NCBI RefSeq assembly: GCF_900129375.1 | Contig: NZ_FQVN01000005.1 | Location: 186,001 to 250,000 of the forward strand | Origin: Streptoalloteichus hindustanus | Lineage (GTDB): Bacteria > Actinomycetota > Actinomycetes > Mycobacteriales > Pseudonocardiaceae | Reading direction: 5' to 3' | Length of the DNA: 64,000 nucleotides | Shown here: in pieces, positions 50,893-59,678 of the stretch | Layout of the letters: every line of letters starts with the position of its first letter | Position numbering within the stretch: the stretch's first letter is position 1 | Position numbers and translations under genes: made by a program | Notes under the pieces: generated by a model | Told to the model about the DNA's origin: nothing | Database searches by the model: none | Seen by the model: the letters and a program-made list of their open reading frames with translations, nothing else

Positions 50893-51678
50893 ATGCATGG
50901 CTTCCGTGGCGTCGGCCCTTCCACCGACCTGGTGTTGCACGCCGGGCTGGTGGCTGGTGTTGAAGTTCGTGACGTTGAGCTGATCCGGAACGGATCAAAC
51001 GCCCTGTACCGCGTTGCGGGTGGTGCCGTGGCCCGGGTGGGGCGGCCTGGCCGTCTGGACCAGGCCGCCAAGGAGGTCGAGGTTTCGCGGTGGCTGCGCA
51101 CACAGGGCGTCTCGGCAGTCGAAGCTGTCGCGGGTATCCATCAGCTTGTGATGGTGGATCGGCGGCCAGTGACCTTCTGGGTCGAGCTGCCCCAACATCG
51201 GGCGGCTACCCCGGCTGAGCTGGGGGCCGTTCTGCGGGCGTTGCACGCTGCTCCTCGCCCGTCGGGCGAGGGCCTGCCCGAGCTCGACCCGCTCGCTCGA
51301 TGTGCCGAGACCGTCGAGACGGCCCGCTTTCTCACCCTTGCGGAGCGGAGGTTTCTGCGCGAGCGCTTGGCAGACCTGTCCCAGCGATGGCAGGAGCTGC
51401 CGCCGGAGCTTCCTCCGAGCGTTGTTCACGGCGATGCCTGGCAGGGTAACGCGGCTGTCTCTGGGAGCCGTGCACCTGTACTGCTCGACCTCGAAGCGGT
51501 CTCGGTCGGTCCGCCGGAGTGGGATCTGGTGCCGCTCGCTGCGGACGCGGTGCGGTTCAAGGGGATCGAGCGCCAGGACTACCGAACCTTCGTCGCGGCC
51601 TACGGGCACGACGTGACGGACTGGGCGGGCTTCGACACGTTCGCTGATCTGTGTGAGCTGCGTGGACTCTCTTCGTGA
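50893..51678 (+). CDS. Aminoglycoside-phosphotransferase-family protein, frameshifted near its 3' end
   Basis: A 261-residue kinase-like protein. The N-lobe contains RNGSNALYRVAGGAVARVGR. The catalytic loop is VVHGDAWQGNAAV (Asp and Asn) and the metal Asp is in LLDLEAVSVGPPEWDL. The frame ends at 51678, soon after CELRGLSS. The next frame continues at once, from 51675 to 51782, with VTRMGDENPAALREARYRLS then CLRGEVARPRHWSAF, which looks like the missing C-terminus. A single-base deletion at about 51672-51675 would explain it. Loss of 35 residues may inactivate the protein. Substrate unknown. Confidence 0.8.
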   Translation: MHGFRGVGPSTDLVLHAGLVAGVEVRDVELIRNGSNALYRVAGGAVARVGRPGRLDQAAKEVEVSRWLRTQGVSAVEAVAGIHQLVMVDRRPVTFWVELPQHRAATPAELGAVLRALHAAPRPSGEGLPELDPLARCAETVETARFLTLAERRFLRERLADLSQRWQELPPELPPSVVHGDAWQGNAAVSGSRAPVLLDLEAVSVGPPEWDLVPLAADAVRFKGIERQDYRTFVAAYGHDVTDWAGFDTFADLCELRGLSS

Positions 51679-51809
51679 CGCGTATGGGAGACGAAAATCC
51701 GGCGGCGTTGCGGGAGGCTCGGTACCGGCTCTCGTGTCTGAGGGGAGAGGTGGCACGCCCCAGGCACTGGTCGGCGTTCTGACGAGGGGGTTTCCGTGTG
51801 GGTGGGGTG

Positions 51810-52841
51810 TCAGTTGGGGAGGTAGCGCTCGAAGAAGATGTGGTTCTCGGCGATGCCGCATGCGGTTGCCGTTTCGATGATGGAGTCGACCAGGGGCGGT
51901 GGTCCGCAGACGTAGATGTCCGGTGGGGCTGGGGTCGTGCGCAGGTCGTTTCGCACGATCTCGGCGGGGGTGCCGTGTCGGCCGGCCCAGGTTGGGGTTG
52001 GGTGCCAGACGCAGATGTCGTATGCGAAATCGGGGAGCTGGTCGCGGATGGCGTCGAGGTCGGCCGTGCCGAAGACGTCGGACTCCTCGTTCACACCCAG
52101 CAGTAGCCGGGCCGGTTGGGGGTCCTGCCACTCGGCCATGCGGCGGGCCATCGACAGCAGTGGGCCCAGGCCTGTGCCGCCGGCGATGAACCAGCGGGGG
52201 TTCAGTCCGGTTTCGTGGAGGCCGAAGGCGCCCTGGGGGCCGTGGACGACCAGCGGGTGACCTGCGCGTGCCTCGTCGCGCAGGTAGGAGGAGAACGCGC
52301 CGCCGGGGCGGAGTCGGATGAGGAACTCCAGGCGGCCGTCCCAGTTGCCGGTGTTGCACATCGAGTAGGAGCGCTTCACGTCGCGGTTGGGGATCTCCAG
52401 CTGGACGAACTGGCCGGCGTCGAACTGGCTTCCGGGGGTGCCCTCTGCGCTGGGATCGAGGTGGAGGACCAGTCGGACGACGTCGCGCGTGACCGGGCTC
52501 AGCTCCGTGATCTTTCCACTGTGGACGCGGATACCGTCGAGCAGGATTCGATCGTGGCTGTAGGGCAGATCGATCGTGATGGGTCCACGTGGGACAGTTC
52601 GGCACAGGAGGACGTCACGGTTGTTGCCCGGTGGGAGCGCGTCGGGATTGTGCGTTCCCAGTTCGTACTCGCCCGACTTCACCGTGCCACGACACGATCC
52701 GCAGGTTCCCTGACGGCACAGCGACGGCAGCCAGAGCCCGGAGTCCGCCGCGGCGTCCACCACCGTCTGGTCGTTCCCGCACGTGATGTCCAGGGTTTCT
52801 CCGTCAGCGGTGGTCAGGGACACCGGCCAGGTTTCCTCCAT
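51810..52841 (-). CDS. hcr: Hcp reductase: 2Fe-2S ferredoxin plus FAD/NAD(P) oxidoreductase
   Basis: A 343-residue electron-transfer protein. An N-terminal ferredoxin domain has CRQGTCGSC and a later Cys in VLLCRTV for a plant-type [2Fe-2S] cluster. The C-terminal ferredoxin-reductase module has the FAD motif RSYSMCN, the ribose-binding GGAFSSYL, and the NAD(P) motif WFIAGGTGLGPLLSMARRMA, ending in CGPPPLV. E. coli Hcr has its ferredoxin domain at the C-terminus, so the order here is reversed. It starts 2 bp after the hcp stop, so it almost certainly supplies electrons to Hcp. Confidence 0.85.
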   Translation of the reverse strand: MEETWPVSLTTADGETLDITCGNDQTVVDAAADSGLWLPSLCRQGTCGSCRGTVKSGEYELGTHNPDALPPGNNRDVLLCRTVPRGPITIDLPYSHDRILLDGIRVHSGKITELSPVTRDVVRLVLHLDPSAEGTPGSQFDAGQFVQLEIPNRDVKRSYSMCNTGNWDGRLEFLIRLRPGGAFSSYLRDEARAGHPLVVHGPQGAFGLHETGLNPRWFIAGGTGLGPLLSMARRMAEWQDPQPARLLLGVNEESDVFGTADLDAIRDQLPDFAYDICVWHPTPTWAGRHGTPAEIVRNDLRTTPAPPDIYVCGPPPLVDSIIETATACGIAENHIFFERYLPN

Positions 52842-52843
52842 GG

Positions 52844-54502
52844 CTACTGCCGCTCCAGTGCCCGTGCGACGTCCGTGGTGGCCTCACCGGTGGTGCGGAG
52901 CCCGAACTGGTCGACGATTCGCGCGGCGAGGCTCGGCGTGAGGAACCCTGGCAGCTCGGGCCCCAGGTGGATGTTGCGGATTCCCAGTGCCAGCAAGGTG
53001 AGGAGCACCGCGATCGCCTTCTGCTCCATCCAGGACAACACGAGCGTCATCGGCAGCTCGTTGACGCCGCAGCCGAACTCCTCCGCCAGGCGCAGTGCGA
53101 TGGTGATCGCGGAGTAGGTGTCGTTGCACTGGCCGAGGTCGAGGAGGCGGGGAATACCGCCGATGTCCCCGAAGTCCTTGTGGTTGAAGCGGTACTTGGC
53201 GCACCCCAGGGTCAGGACGAGTGAGTCCTGTGGCACGTTCTCGGCGAACTCGCCGTAGTAGTCCCGACCTGGCGTCGGCCCGTCGCATCCGCCGACGAGG
53301 AAGAAGTGGCGGACGGCGCCAGAGCGCACCGCCTCGACGATGCGGTCGACCACGGACAGCACGGCGTCCCGGGCGAATCCGACGGTGACGACCTTCTCCG
53401 GCTCGGTCGTGGTGAAGCCGGGCATCGCCTTGGCTGCCTGGATCACCGGCTCGAAGTCCTCGGTGAGGTGCCGGACGCCGGCCCAGCCCACCGGTCCGGT
53501 GGTGAAGATCCGGTGCCGGTAGCTGAGATGCGGTTCGATGATGCAGTTGGAGGTCATCAGGATCGGCCCCGGGAAGCGGGCGAACTCGTGTTGCTGCTCG
53601 TGCCATGCGCCGCCGTAGTTGCCGACCAGGTGCGGGTGCGCCCGGAGCGCGGGGTAGGCGTGCGCGGGCAGCATCTCGCCGTGGGTGTAGACGTTGATCC
53701 CGGTTCCGGCCGTCTGCTCCAGCAGGACGGCCAGATCCTTCAGGTCGTGTCCGCTGACCAGAATCGCCTTGCCCACCACGGGGGTCGTGCGGACGGCGGT
53801 GGGCTCGGGGCTGCCGTAGGAGCCGGTGTTGGCCGCGTCGAGCAGTCGCATGACGTCGAGGTTGAGCATGCCGACGCGCGTCGCCCGGCTCAGCAACTCG
53901 TCGGGATCGGTCGGGTCGTCGGCGAGGAACGAGAGGATGTCCTCGACTTCCGCGTAGACCTTCTGATCGCGCAACCCGAGCACCGTGGCGTGGTGCGCGT
54001 AGGCGCACACCCCCTTCATCCCGTACAGGCACAGTGCCCGGAGGCCGACGACGTCCGCGCCCACCACGTCCAGTCCAGATCGGACACCCACCTCGGCGGC
54101 CTGCCGGAGCAGACCGTCCAGGTCTGGCTGCGCCTTCCACGTGGCAGGTCCGGTCAGCGTCTCCGGCTGCTGCCCCCGGGCGCGGGCGGCCTCCTCGTAG
54201 CGGTCCCGCACACGGTCGCGGACGGCCTTCGCCTCGCGCAGCAGGGCGACGAACCGGGTGGGGGTGAAGTTGACGTTGGTCAGGGTGGTGAACATCGCGA
54301 AGAGGACGAACCGGGCGGCGTCGTCGTCGGCCGCGCCGAGGGCCCGCGCCCTGCTCGCGTACTGGGCGATGCCCTTCACGGCGTGCACCAGGAGGTCCTG
54401 GAGATCCGCCGTGGGCTGGGTCTTGCCGCAGTTCCCCCGGGTGCCCGAACACCCGGGAGACGATCCGGTCCGATCGGTTTGCTCGCACTGGAAGCAGAAC
54501 AC
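52844..54502 (-). CDS. hcp: Hybrid-cluster protein (NO/hydroxylamine reductase), class II
   Basis: A 552-residue iron-sulfur enzyme that removes nitric oxide or hydroxylamine during nitrate respiration. The N-terminal Cys pattern is C3-x2-C6-x11-C18-x6-C25, the class II ([2Fe-2S], facultative-anaerobe) arrangement. The hybrid-cluster ligands lie in the later Cys-containing segments ([47 protein letters not shown]). GAGGAGG precedes the GTG at 54502. It sits between narK and hcr in one leftward operon. Confidence 0.93.
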   Translation of the reverse strand: MFCFQCEQTDRTGSSPGCSGTRGNCGKTQPTADLQDLLVHAVKGIAQYASRARALGAADDDAARFVLFAMFTTLTNVNFTPTRFVALLREAKAVRDRVRDRYEEAARARGQQPETLTGPATWKAQPDLDGLLRQAAEVGVRSGLDVVGADVVGLRALCLYGMKGVCAYAHHATVLGLRDQKVYAEVEDILSFLADDPTDPDELLSRATRVGMLNLDVMRLLDAANTGSYGSPEPTAVRTTPVVGKAILVSGHDLKDLAVLLEQTAGTGINVYTHGEMLPAHAYPALRAHPHLVGNYGGAWHEQQHEFARFPGPILMTSNCIIEPHLSYRHRIFTTGPVGWAGVRHLTEDFEPVIQAAKAMPGFTTTEPEKVVTVGFARDAVLSVVDRIVEAVRSGAVRHFFLVGGCDGPTPGRDYYGEFAENVPQDSLVLTLGCAKYRFNHKDFGDIGGIPRLLDLGQCNDTYSAITIALRLAEEFGCGVNELPMTLVLSWMEQKAIAVLLTLLALGIRNIHLGPELPGFLTPSLAARIVDQFGLRTTGEATTDVARALERQ

Positions 54503-54577
54503 GGTTGATCCTCCTCAAAGGACAGTCGACAGGAACTTCCCCGGCGCTCCGGCGAGATCTACCCGGCCGCGTGGGGT

Positions 54578-55801
54578 TCAGGCGGTGGCGGTGGCGCGGT
54601 GGGAGAAGAAGGTGGTGAACAGGGTGGCCACGCCGGCGGACACCGCGAGCAGCGCCAGGCCGGGGCCGTAGTCCTGGAGCGAGCCGTAGAACGCGCCCAT
54701 GAGCAGCGGGGGCAGGAAACCGCCGAGGCCGCCCGCCGCGCCGACCACGCCCGTCACCGCTCCGACCTGCTCGATCGGCGTGACCAGGGCGACGAGGGCG
54801 AACACGGCGCCGCTGGCCGCGCCCAGCGCCGTCGCCATGGTGAGGAAGGCGATCGTCCCGACCGGCACCAGGTCCGGGGTGAAGGCCTGCACGGCGGCGG
54901 CGACCACGACGACGGCCAACGTGCCGCCGAGCACCCGGGTGGGGTGCAGCCGGTCGGACAGCCAGCCGCCCAGCGGGCGGGCGAGGACGGCGAGGACCAC
55001 GAACCCGGCCATCCGGTTCGCCGCGTCGGCCTGCGAGAGGGTGTAGGCGGTGCGGAGATAGGTCGGCAGGTAGACGGAGAAGGCGACGTAGCCGCCGAAC
55101 GCGAGCGCGTAGAGCGCGGACGCCTGCCAGGTGATCGGCAGCCGCAGCGCGCCCGTCAACCGGCGCAGGACGGACGTGGTGATGCGCGGCCGTCCCGGTG
55201 CGTCCCGCAACAGCACCGCGGCGAGCACCGCGTAGGCGGCCAGTACCGCGGCGGTGATCAGGAACGGCGCGGTCAGGTCGACCGCCTTCACCAGGGGAAC
55301 CGTGGTGAGCGCGCTGATCGCGGTGCCGCCCATGCCCACGCCGAACACGCCGAGCGCGAGCCCGCGTTGGCGGGGCGGAAACCACGCGTTGACCACGGGC
55401 ACACCGACGGCGAAGGCGGTGCCGCCGATGCCCAGGAAGAACCCGCCGCACAGCAGGGCGGCGAGCGAGCCGTGCCCGAACAACCCGACGAACAGCACCG
55501 GGACGATCGTGGCCGCCGACACCAGCGGGAACATCACCCGCCCGCCGAACCGGTCGGTGAGCGCGCCGACCGGGATCCGGCCCAGCGACCCGACGATGAC
55601 CGGCACGGCGAGCAGCAGCGCCTGCTGGAGGGAACTGAGCCGCAGCTCGTCCTGGAACAGCGGGCCCAGCGGGCTGAGCAGGGCCCACGCCCAGAAGTTC
55701 ACGGCGAATCCGAGGGTGGCCAGCACGAGGACGAGCCACCTCTGGCCCGCCCCCGCCGGCGGTGGTTGCGCGGTCTCTCCTGTCACACCACACACACTCA
55801 T
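54578..55801 (-). CDS. narK: Nitrate/nitrite MFS transporter NarK
   Basis: A 407-residue transporter with 12 predicted helices. The nitrate-nitrite porter marks are the helix-1 start LVLATLGFAVNFWAWALLSP, GRIPVGALTDRFGGRVMF between helices 2 and 3, and the nitrate-signature glycine helices (GVFGVGMGGTAISAL and VVGAAGGLGGFLPPLLMGA). The ATG at 55801 is used; GTG codons at 55795 and 55786 are alternatives. First gene of the leftward narK-hcp-hcr operon and divergent from narGHJI. It brings in nitrate and/or exports nitrite for the adjacent reductase. Confidence 0.92.
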   Translation of the reverse strand: MSVCGVTGETAQPPPAGAGQRWLVLVLATLGFAVNFWAWALLSPLGPLFQDELRLSSLQQALLLAVPVIVGSLGRIPVGALTDRFGGRVMFPLVSAATIVPVLFVGLFGHGSLAALLCGGFFLGIGGTAFAVGVPVVNAWFPPRQRGLALGVFGVGMGGTAISALTTVPLVKAVDLTAPFLITAAVLAAYAVLAAVLLRDAPGRPRITTSVLRRLTGALRLPITWQASALYALAFGGYVAFSVYLPTYLRTAYTLSQADAANRMAGFVVLAVLARPLGGWLSDRLHPTRVLGGTLAVVVVAAAVQAFTPDLVPVGTIAFLTMATALGAASGAVFALVALVTPIEQVGAVTGVVGAAGGLGGFLPPLLMGAFYGSLQDYGPGLALLAVSAGVATLFTTFFSHRATATA

Positions 55802-55864
55802 CCACCGCGGTCTCGGCCAGAAGAGTGGTTGGTCATCGGCCCGACGGTCGGATGTCCGCGTCCG

Positions 55865-55884
55865 AAGAGGACTTTCGACCCTGC
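55865..55884. promoter_or_regulatory. DosR/DevR-like box between narK and narG
   Basis: The core AGGACTTTCGACCC (55868-55881) matches 12 of 14 positions of the DosR core GGGACTWWWGWCCC. It lies 64 bp from the narK start and 69 bp from the narG start, a suitable place for a hypoxia regulator of the DosR/OsdR type to act on both. In mycobacteria DosR controls narK2. The match is by eye. Confidence 0.55.
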
Positions 55885-55906
55885 GCGGACTGGGCCGATC
55901 CGGTGA

Positions 55907-55931
55907 CGCTGGGGACGTCCTGACCCCAGCG
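55907..55931 (+). repeat. 8-bp inverted repeat in the narG leader
   Basis: CGCTGGGG (55907-55914) and CCCCAGCG (55924-55931) flank a 9-nt spacer, ending 21 bp before the narG GTG. It could be a second operator or an RNA hairpin near the ribosome site. Confidence 0.45.
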
Positions 55932-55952
55932 ACGATCACTGGAGGTTCTCCG

Positions 55953-58900
55953 GTGGACCCCGAACCCGGCCGTCCCGCACCGCGGATGTCCGCACCACCC
56001 GGCCCCCTGCTCGCGGCGCGCCGCTTCTTCACCGGGGAGGAGCACTCCGCGGACGGCCGCGTCCTGCACCAGGTCGACAGTGGACAGTGGGAGCGGTTCT
56101 ACCGCGACCGCTGGGCGCACGACAGGGTCGTCCGCTCCACCCACGGCGTCAACTGCACGGGGTCCTGCTCCTGGCAGGTCTTCGTCAAGGACGGGCTGAT
56201 CACCTGGGAGCACCAGGCCACCGACTACCCGTCGATCGGCCCGGAGTCCCCGGAGTACGAGCCGCGCGGCTGTCCGCGCGGGGCCTCGTTCTCCTGGTAC
56301 ACCTACTCGCCCTCGCGGGTCCGCTACCCCTACGTGCGCGGGGTCCTGCTGGAGATGTGGCGGGAGGCCAGAACCCGGCTGGGCGATCCGGTCGCCGCGT
56401 GGGCGGAGATCACCGGAGATCCGGAGCGATCCCGGGCGTACAAGCGGGCGCGCGGCACGGGCGGCTTCGTGCGGTCCACATGGGACGAGGTCACCGAGCT
56501 CGTCGCGGCGGCGCACGTGCACACCGCGAAGGCGTACGGCCCGGACCGGGTGGTCGGCTTCTCGCCGATCCCGGCGATGTCGATGGCCTCCTTCGCCGCC
56601 GGCACCCGCTACCACTCGCTGATCGGCGGCACGTTGCTGTCCTTCTACGACTGGTACGCCGACCTGCCCGTGGCCTCGCCGCAGGTGTGGGGCGACCAGA
56701 CCGACGTGCCGGAGTCCGCGGACTGGTGGAACTCCAGCTACCTGGTGATGTGGGGGTCCAACATCCCGGTCACCCGCACCCCGGATGCCCACTTCCTCAC
56801 CGAGAGCCGGTACCGGGGCACCAAGGTGGTGGCGGTCAGCCCGGACTACGCCGACAACGTCAAGTTCGCCGACGACTGGCTGGCCCCGCACCCCGGCACC
56901 GACGGGGCGTTGGCGATGGCGATGGGCCACGTCGTGCTGAGCGAGTTCTTCCGGGACCGCGAGGTCGCCTACTTCGCCGACTACGTCCGCCGCTACACCG
57001 ACCTGCCGTTCCTGGTGACGCTGGAGGAGCGGGGCACGGCGACGGTGCCCGGCAAGTTCCTGACGGCAGCCGACCTCGGGGTCGACTCCGGTACCGACTC
57101 CGGGGTCGACTGCGAGGCGGACAACGCCGAGTTCAAGACGGTGCTGCTGGACGAGGTCACCGGGAAACCGGTGGTGCCCAACGGTTCCCTCGGCTTCCGC
57201 TGGGGCGACTCCGGGTTGGGCCGGTGGAACCTCGACCTGGGCGGCGTGCGGCCGGTCCTCACCCTGCTCGGGCGGCACGACGAGACCGTCACCGTCGACC
57301 TGCCCCGGTTCGACGTGGGGGAGACCGAAGGCGGTAGCTCCCTGCGTCGGGGCGTGCCCGTCACGCGGATCGGCGGGCGGCTCGTCACCACCGTCTTCGA
57401 CCTGCTGATGGCTCAGTACGGAGTGCGGCGCGACGAGCTCCCCGGCGAGTGGCCAACGTCCTATGAGGACGGTTCCCAGCCGTACACGCCGGCGTGGGCC
57501 GAGCAGGTCACCTCCGTGCCGGCGGCCACGATCGCGCGGATCGCCAGGGAGTTCGCCCGCAACGCCGAACGCACCCGGGGTCGGTCGATGATCGCCATGG
57601 GCGCGGGGACGAACCACTGGTTCCACTCCGACACGATCTACCGCGCGCTGCTGTCCCTGGTGCTGCTCACCGGTTGCCAGGGCCGCAACGGCGGTGGTTG
57701 GGCGCACTACGTCGGTCAGGAGAAAGCCCGGCCGGTGACCGGAATGCAGCACCTGGCCTTCGCCTTCGACTGGCAGCGCCCCACACGGCACATGGCCGGC
57801 ACCGCCTTCTGGTACCTCGCCACCGACCAGTGGCGCTACGAGGGCTTCCTGGCCGACGAACTGGCCAGCCCGCTGGGCGCGGGCACCTTGTCCGGCAAGG
57901 CGTTCGCCGACTGCAACGCGCAGGCGGCCCGGCTGGGCTGGCTGCCGTCCCACCCCACCTTCGACCGCAACCCGCTGGACCTCGCCGACGAGGCGAGCGC
58001 GGCCGGGCGACCGGTGGCCGAGCACGTGGTGTCCGAGCTGACGGCGGGCCGGCTGCGGTTCGCCGCCGAGGACCCCGACAACCCGGCGAACTTCCCCCGT
58101 GCGCTCACGGTGTGGCGGGCCAACCTGCTCGGCTCCTCCGGCAAGGGGAACGAGTACTTCCTGCGCCACCTGCTGGGCGTCGACGCGGACGTGCGCAGCG
58201 CGGAGTCGCCGCCGGAACTGCGGCCCACCGAGGTGGAATGGCGGGCGGAGGCTCCCGAGGGCAAGCTCGACCTGCTCACCGCGATCGACTTCCGGATGAC
58301 TTCGACCGGTCTGTTCGCGGATGTCGTGCTGCCGGCGGCGACCTGGTACGAGAAGCACGACCTGTCCAGCACCGACATGCACCCCTTCCTGCACGCCTTC
58401 AACCCCGCCATCGCCCCGCCGTGGCAGGCCCGGTCGGACTACGACGTCTTCCGCGGCCTGGCCGACAGGTTCGGCGAGCTGGCCCGGGAACACCTCGGTG
58501 TGCGCACCGACGTGCTGGCCGTGCCCCTGGCCCACGACACCCCCGACGAGCTGGCCCAGCCCGGGGGCCGGGTCCGGGACTGGAAGGCCGGGGAGTGCGC
58601 GCCGGAACCGGGGCGCACCATGCCGAAACTCGTCACGGTGGAACGGGACTACGGCGCGGTCGGCGAGAAGATGCGCGCCGTCGGGCCGCTGCTCGACGAG
58701 CTGGGCCTCACCACCAAGGGCATCACGTACCGGGTGGAGCCGGAGATCGCCCACCTCCGCGCCCAGAACGGGGTGATCACGAGCGGAGTGGCCGCCGGTC
58801 GGCCGTCGCTGGCCACCGCCGACCGGATGTGCGATGCCATCCTGGCGCTGTCCGCCACCAGCAACGGACGCCTGGCGACCGAGGGTTTTCGGGTGCTGGA

Positions 58901-59678
58901 GCGGCGAACCGGAATCCGGTTGGCGGATCTGGCCGAGGAGAACGAGGGCCGCCGCATCACGTTCGCCGACACGCGGAGTCGGCCGCAACCGGTGCTCACC
59001 TCGCCGGAGTGGTCCGGCAGCGAGACCGGCGGGCGACGCTACTCGGCGTTCGTCATCAACGTGGAGCGCGACAAGCCCTGGCACACGGTGACCGGGCGGC
59101 AGCACTTCTTCGTGGACCACGACTGGATGGCCGAGCTGGGCGAGCAGTTGCCGGTGTTCCGGCCGCCGCTCGACATGCACCGCCACTTCGGGCGGCAGGG
59201 CGTCGCCGAGGACGGGCGGCCCGAGATCACCGTGCGGTACCTGACGCCGCACTCGAAGTGGTCGGTCCACTCGGAGTACCAGGACAACGCGCACATGCTG
59301 GCCCTGTCCCGGGGCGGACCGACGATCTGGATGTCCACTGTGGACGCCGAAGCGATCGGGGTCAGGGACAACGACTGGGTGGAGGCGTACAACCGCAACG
59401 GTGTGGTGGCGGCCAGGGCCATCGTGTCGCACCGGATGCCCGCCGGGACCGTCTACATGTACCACGCGAAGGACCGCAACGTGAACGTCCCGCGCACCGA
59501 GCTCAGCGGGCGGCGCGGGGGAACGCACAACTCCCTGACTCGACTGCTGCTCAAACCCACCCACCTCATCGGCGGCTACGCGCAGTTCACCTACGCCTTC
59601 AACTACTACGGCCCGACGGGGAACCAGCGCGACGAGGTCACCGTGATCCGCCGTCGCGCGCAGGAGGTGACCTACTGA
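55953..59678 (+). CDS. narG: Respiratory nitrate reductase alpha subunit NarG
   Basis: The catalytic molybdenum subunit, 1241 residues, the normal size. The FS0 [4Fe-4S] site is HGVNCTGSC plus RGCPRG (His and three Cys), and the Mo-coordinating Asp is in the YADLPVASPQVWGDQTD region. Later NarG segments such as NFYGPTGNQRDEVTVI-like ending are kept (YAFNYYGPTGNQRDEVTVI). The GTG at 55953 follows GGAGG by 7 nt; the open frame extends back to 55254 only as antisense of narK. Its stop overlaps the narH start by one base. The complex uses quinol to reduce nitrate at the cytoplasmic face. Confidence 0.96.
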   Translation: MDPEPGRPAPRMSAPPGPLLAARRFFTGEEHSADGRVLHQVDSGQWERFYRDRWAHDRVVRSTHGVNCTGSCSWQVFVKDGLITWEHQATDYPSIGPESPEYEPRGCPRGASFSWYTYSPSRVRYPYVRGVLLEMWREARTRLGDPVAAWAEITGDPERSRAYKRARGTGGFVRSTWDEVTELVAAAHVHTAKAYGPDRVVGFSPIPAMSMASFAAGTRYHSLIGGTLLSFYDWYADLPVASPQVWGDQTDVPESADWWNSSYLVMWGSNIPVTRTPDAHFLTESRYRGTKVVAVSPDYADNVKFADDWLAPHPGTDGALAMAMGHVVLSEFFRDREVAYFADYVRRYTDLPFLVTLEERGTATVPGKFLTAADLGVDSGTDSGVDCEADNAEFKTVLLDEVTGKPVVPNGSLGFRWGDSGLGRWNLDLGGVRPVLTLLGRHDETVTVDLPRFDVGETEGGSSLRRGVPVTRIGGRLVTTVFDLLMAQYGVRRDELPGEWPTSYEDGSQPYTPAWAEQVTSVPAATIARIAREFARNAERTRGRSMIAMGAGTNHWFHSDTIYRALLSLVLLTGCQGRNGGGWAHYVGQEKARPVTGMQHLAFAFDWQRPTRHMAGTAFWYLATDQWRYEGFLADELASPLGAGTLSGKAFADCNAQAARLGWLPSHPTFDRNPLDLADEASAAGRPVAEHVVSELTAGRLRFAAEDPDNPANFPRALTVWRANLLGSSGKGNEYFLRHLLGVDADVRSAESPPELRPTEVEWRAEAPEGKLDLLTAIDFRMTSTGLFADVVLPAATWYEKHDLSSTDMHPFLHAFNPAIAPPWQARSDYDVFRGLADRFGELAREHLGVRTDVLAVPLAHDTPDELAQPGGRVRDWKAGECAPEPGRTMPKLVTVERDYGAVGEKMRAVGPLLDELGLTTKGITYRVEPEIAHLRAQNGVITSGVAAGRPSLATADRMCDAILALSATSNGRLATEGFRVLERRTGIRLADLAEENEGRRITFADTRSRPQPVLTSPEWSGSETGGRRYSAFVINVERDKPWHTVTGRQHFFVDHDWMAELGEQLPVFRPPLDMHRHFGRQGVAEDGRPEITVRYLTPHSKWSVHSEYQDNAHMLALSRGGPTIWMSTVDAEAIGVRDNDWVEAYNRNGVVAARAIVSHRMPAGTVYMYHAKDRNVNVPRTELSGRRGGTHNSLTRLLLKPTHLIGGYAQFTYAFNYYGPTGNQRDEVTVIRRRAQEVTY

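Noticed and set aside
55254-55952. Long upstream extension of the narG frame
   Set aside because: It is antisense to narK; the GTG at 55953 has a proper ribosome site and gives a normal NarG length.
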